Positions 6,472 through 8,629 of a stretch of 8,629 bases of DNA are shown in pieces. The DNA is taken from assembly GCA_016932895.1 (NCBI GenBank), contig JAFGCA010000440.1, forward strand, positions 1 to 8,629, in the 5' to 3' direction. The DNA comes from Sedimentisphaerales bacterium. Lineage in GTDB: Bacteria; Planctomycetota; Phycisphaerae; Sedimentisphaerales; SG8-4. Every line of letters starts with the position of its first letter. Position 1 is the first letter of the stretch. The notes under the pieces are model-generated. The model saw nothing but the letters and a program-made list of their open reading frames with translations, was not told the DNA's origin and did no database searches. Both the position numbers and the translations under genes were made by a program.

Positions 6472-8292
6472 ATGAGAAGACAGGGCATGGTGTTGTTCCT
6501 GGCGGTGGCGGGCCTGTCGCTTGCCGCCGCCGCCCGGGTCTCGCGGCAGATGGAGCCTCTGGGACGTGGCGTGGTTGCGGTCCGTCGCGCCGCCGGCGAG
6601 GTGTACGTCGGGTGGCGCATGCTGGGCACGGACCCGGACGAGATCGCCTTCAGTCTCTACCGCACCTCCGGCGCCGGGACGACGGTGAAGCTGAACGACC
6701 AGCCCATTGCCGCCGGCACGAATTACGTCGATGCTGAAGCCGGCCCGAGCCGATCCCATTCGTACTTCGTCAGGCCCGTGATCGGTGGCAAAGAGCAAGA
6801 GGCGTCCGCTTCGTTCACGCTACGAGCAGATGCGCCGGCCCAGCCGTACCTCTCGGTCCCTCTGCAAACGCCCGACGGGTACGCGGCCAACGACGCCTCC
6901 GCCGGCGATCTGGACGGCGACGGGGAATACGAGATCGTCCTGCACCAGGCGGGCCGGGGCCGGGACAACTCGCGCGGCGGAACGACCGACGCGCCCATCC
7001 TGGAAGCCTACGAACTGGACGGCACCTTCCTCTGGCGGATCAACCTGGGCCGCAACATTCGCGAGGGCGCCCACTACACCCAGTTCATGGTCTACGATCT
7101 CGACGGCGACGGCCGCGCCGAGGTGGCGTGCAAGACGGCTGACGGGACCGTCGACGGCGCCGGCCGCGCGATCGGCGATCCCGACGCCGATTACCGCAAC
7201 ACCAGAGGCTACGTCCTGGATGGCCCAGAGTTTCTCACCGTCTTTGACGGCCGGACCGGCGCCGCGCTTGTCACCACCGACTATATTCCGCCCCGAGGCA
7301 ACGTCGCCGACTGGGGCGACGACTACGGCAACCGCGTCGACCGGTTCCTCGCCTGCATTGCCTATCTCGACGGCAAGCGCCCCAGCCTGGTCATGTGTCG
7401 GGGCTACTACACGCGCACCGTACTGGCAGCGTGGAATTTCCGGGACGGCCGGCTCACGCGCCTCTGGACCTTCGACAGCGACGACGGGACCCCCGGCAAC
7501 CAGGACTACGCCGGGCAGGGCAACCACAACCTCAGCGTCGGCGACGTGGACGGCGACGGCCGGGATGAAATCGTCTACGGCGCCTGCGCCATTGACGACG
7601 ACGGAACGGGGCTCTACACCACGGGTCTGGGCCATGGTGACGCCATGCACCTGTCCGACATCGACCCGGACCGGCCGGGCCTGGAAGTGTGGGCCATCCA
7701 CGAGCGGCCCGAGCATCCCTATGGCGCCAACCTCCGGGACGCCGCGACCGGGCGAGTGATATGGGGCCTGGAATCGCCCGACGTGGGTCGTGGTGTCGCC
7801 CTGGATATCGACCCCCGCCACCGGGGCTACGAGTGTTGGGCCTCCGGCCGGGGCCTGGACGGCCTGTACAACTGCAGGGGCGAGAAGATTTCCGACGCCA
7901 AGCCCCGATCCTGCAACATGGGCGTTTGGTGGGACGCCGACACGCTCCGCGAGATCCTCGACGGTACGACCATCGACAAGTGGGACTACGAGAGCGGGAC
8001 GGCGACGCGCCTGCTTTCGGCCCACGACTACGATTGCGTCCGCAACAACGGGACCAAGGCCAATCCGTGTCTCTGCGCCGACATTCTGGGCGACTGGCGC
8101 GAAGAAGTGATCTGGAGGACCAGAGATGGCCGGGAACTTCGCATTTTTACGACCACGATCGTGACGGATCGCCGGCTCCGGACCCTGATGCACGACCCCG
8201 TCTACCGCCTCAGCGTCGCCTGGCAAAACGTCGCCTACAACCAGCCCACCCAACCCGGATTCTACCTCGGCGCCGAAGTGAAACTGAAATAG
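6472..8292 (+). CDS. Rhamnogalacturonan lyase, polysaccharide lyase family 11
   Basis: 606 residues, close to the roughly 600-620 usual for PL11 (Bacillus YesW type). The start has AGAGGG about 5 nt upstream of the ATG. Residues 1-21 are a Sec signal peptide ending in AAAA. About 27-118 is the N-terminal beta-sandwich (PLGRGVVAV, VYVGWRMLGTDPDEIAFSLYR). About 125-606 is the eight-bladed propeller. It has three calcium-binding DxDxDG motifs at 146, 209 and 358, and the family hallmarks YIPPRGNVADWGDDYGNRVD (about 271-290), CRGYYTRTVLAAWNF (309-323) and QGNHNLSVGD (349-358). The family cuts the rhamnose-galacturonic acid backbone of rhamnogalacturonan I by beta-elimination, using bound Ca2+. 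No carbohydrate-binding module or C-terminal anchor is present, so it is probably periplasmic or secreted. It follows the isomerase-like gene by 51 bp and is probably co-transcribed. Endo versus exo action cannot be told from this sequence alone. Confidence 0.95.
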   Translation: MRRQGMVLFLAVAGLSLAAAARVSRQMEPLGRGVVAVRRAAGEVYVGWRMLGTDPDEIAFSLYRTSGAGTTVKLNDQPIAAGTNYVDAEAGPSRSHSYFVRPVIGGKEQEASASFTLRADAPAQPYLSVPLQTPDGYAANDASAGDLDGDGEYEIVLHQAGRGRDNSRGGTTDAPILEAYELDGTFLWRINLGRNIREGAHYTQFMVYDLDGDGRAEVACKTADGTVDGAGRAIGDPDADYRNTRGYVLDGPEFLTVFDGRTGAALVTTDYIPPRGNVADWGDDYGNRVDRFLACIAYLDGKRPSLVMCRGYYTRTVLAAWNFRDGRLTRLWTFDSDDGTPGNQDYAGQGNHNLSVGDVDGDGRDEIVYGACAIDDDGTGLYTTGLGHGDAMHLSDIDPDRPGLEVWAIHERPEHPYGANLRDAATGRVIWGLESPDVGRGVALDIDPRHRGYECWASGRGLDGLYNCRGEKISDAKPRSCNMGVWWDADTLREILDGTTIDKWDYESGTATRLLSAHDYDCVRNNGTKANPCLCADILGDWREEVIWRTRDGRELRIFTTTIVTDRRLRTLMHDPVYRLSVAWQNVAYNQPTQPGFYLGAEVKLK

Positions 8293-8466
8293 TGGCCAAT
8301 GTGCGACCGGATGAGCCCGCGAGAGCATGCTTGACGCGCGATACGGCGACGGCACAATGTTCGTTGTTGGCCGGGAGGATACGCCTCTGTAGAGGTGCAC
8401 CCCGGGTGCTCGGGCGACGCCGGGCGCTTGGGTTTGCTCCCGTGCTTCTGCCTCCTTACAAGAGTT
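8293..8466. other. Intergenic spacer after the PL11 gene, no gene found
   Basis: GC-rich spacer without a convincing ORF. It contains a compact hairpin GCACC/GGTGC at 8397-8409 and a small stem CCTC-TGTA-GAGG just before it (from about 8384). Neither has a T-tract, so neither is a clear terminator for the PL11 transcript. TTGGCC (8367-8372) is complementary to GGCCAA (8294-8299), but the distance is large. Confidence 0.4.
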
Positions 8467-8492
8467 TTGCAAAATGGAGATTAGGCTTATAT

Positions 8493-8528
8493 TCTTCAAG
8501 GAAATCGTTGGTGTGATTTCCTTGAAGA
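8493..8528. repeat. Internal hairpin 1 of the inverted-repeat element
   Basis: TCTTCAAGGAAATC (8493-8506) pairs perfectly with GATTTCCTTGAAGA (8515-8528), a 14-bp stem with the 8-nt loop GTTGGTGT. It is followed by a second copy of GGCTTATA (8532-8539), which also occurs at the inner end of the left arm (8484-8491). The right arm's TAAGCC could therefore pair with either copy. Confidence 0.75.
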
Positions 8529-8567
8529 TGGGGCTTATATCGCTATACGAAAAGCACTTACGTTCTC

Positions 8568-8601
8568 GGGAGGAAAAATCACGAAGGAGATTTTTCCTCC
8601 C
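8568..8601. repeat. Internal hairpin 2 of the inverted-repeat element
   Basis: GGGAGGAAAAATC (8568-8580) pairs perfectly with GATTTTTCCTCCC (8589-8601), a 13-bp stem with the 8-nt loop ACGAAGGA. Its loop-closing end (AAATC/GATTT) and loop length match hairpin 1, so the two may be related. CTTAC (8557-8561) can pair with GTAAG (8606-8610) as a lower stem, competing with the outer arm. Confidence 0.75.
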
Positions 8602-8629
8602 TAAAGTAAGCCTAATCTCCATTTTGCAA

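Larger units (their letters stand above)
8467..8629. repeat. 163-nt inverted-repeat element with two internal hairpins (reaches window edge)
   Basis: Bases 8467-8489 (beginning TTGCAAAATGG and ending GGCTTA) are the exact reverse complement of 8607-8629 (beginning TAAGCC and ending CCATTTTGCAA), 23 of 23 positions. Between them lie two perfect stem-loops, at 8493-8528 and 8568-8601. By hand count the element has 64 G/C in 163 bases (39%), well below the surrounding genes. The arm could extend further: TTTTGCAAAA at 8465-8474 is itself palindromic and its mirror would lie past the end. No ORF is inside. It may be a MITE-like non-autonomous mobile element, a structured RNA (retron msr-msd-like, with a1/a2 arms ending in CTTA and starting in TAAG), or a repeat that ended the assembly. 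The copy number that would separate these is not visible here. Confidence 0.7.

Noticed and set aside
8467..8629. Integron attC recombination site
   Set aside because: GTTGGTG at 8507 superficially resembles the GTTRRRY core but fails at the sixth and seventh positions and sits in a hairpin loop. There is no paired RYYYAAC core at the ends and no integrase or gene cassette array.
1..8629. CRISPR array
   Set aside because: No regularly spaced 24-40 nt repeats with unique spacers were seen. The only short tandem boxes (960-1001) are promoter elements 14 bp apart.

Overview
The window is a GC-rich bacterial chromosome segment. The gene content fits a polysaccharide-degrading member of the Planctomycetota, probably the Phycisphaerae. 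Pointers are PadR/HAAS-linked membrane proteins with a long helical exported region and a pilin-like C-terminus, a Tat-exported sugar-isomerase-like lipoprotein, and a family PL11 rhamnogalacturonan lyase. This placement is inference from protein style and composition, not from a marker gene.

Region 1 (1-845) is transcribed leftward. It holds the first 56 codons of a secreted protein that runs off the left edge. That gene has a good sigma-70-type promoter and a leader of about 300 nt with two strong predicted hairpins. Next comes a complete tRNA-Ser(UGA) gene with its own promoter.

Region 2 (954-4747) reads rightward and looks like one operon: a near-consensus promoter overlaid by three 14-bp-spaced ACATA boxes, a 114-aa PadR-type repressor, and two tandem paralogous membrane proteins. 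Each paralog has an N-terminal HAAS-like helical domain, one membrane segment, a large helical exported domain and a C-terminal segment resembling the globular part of type II secretion pseudopilins (GspG). PadR proteins are known to sit next to HAAS-domain proteins. The pairing here with a duplicated, exported GspG-like architecture is the best candidate for an undescribed regulatory or envelope module.

Region 3 (4830-8292) also reads rightward and is a two-gene carbohydrate unit: a Tat lipoprotein with the L-fucose/L-arabinose isomerase C-terminal fold, then a secreted PL11 lyase that cuts rhamnogalacturonan I of pectin. Together they suggest pectin side-chain or backbone use outside the cytoplasm.

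Region 4 (8293-8629) has no gene. Its last 163 bases are AT-rich (39% GC by hand count). They form a perfect 23-bp terminal inverted repeat enclosing two perfect hairpins (14 and 13 bp, each with an 8-nt loop), and the structure ends exactly at the window edge. It could be a MITE-like element, a structured RNA such as a retron-type msr-msd, or an assembly-edge repeat. It is the most unusual non-coding signal here. The long open frames antisense to the genes are GC-rich shadows and are not annotated.
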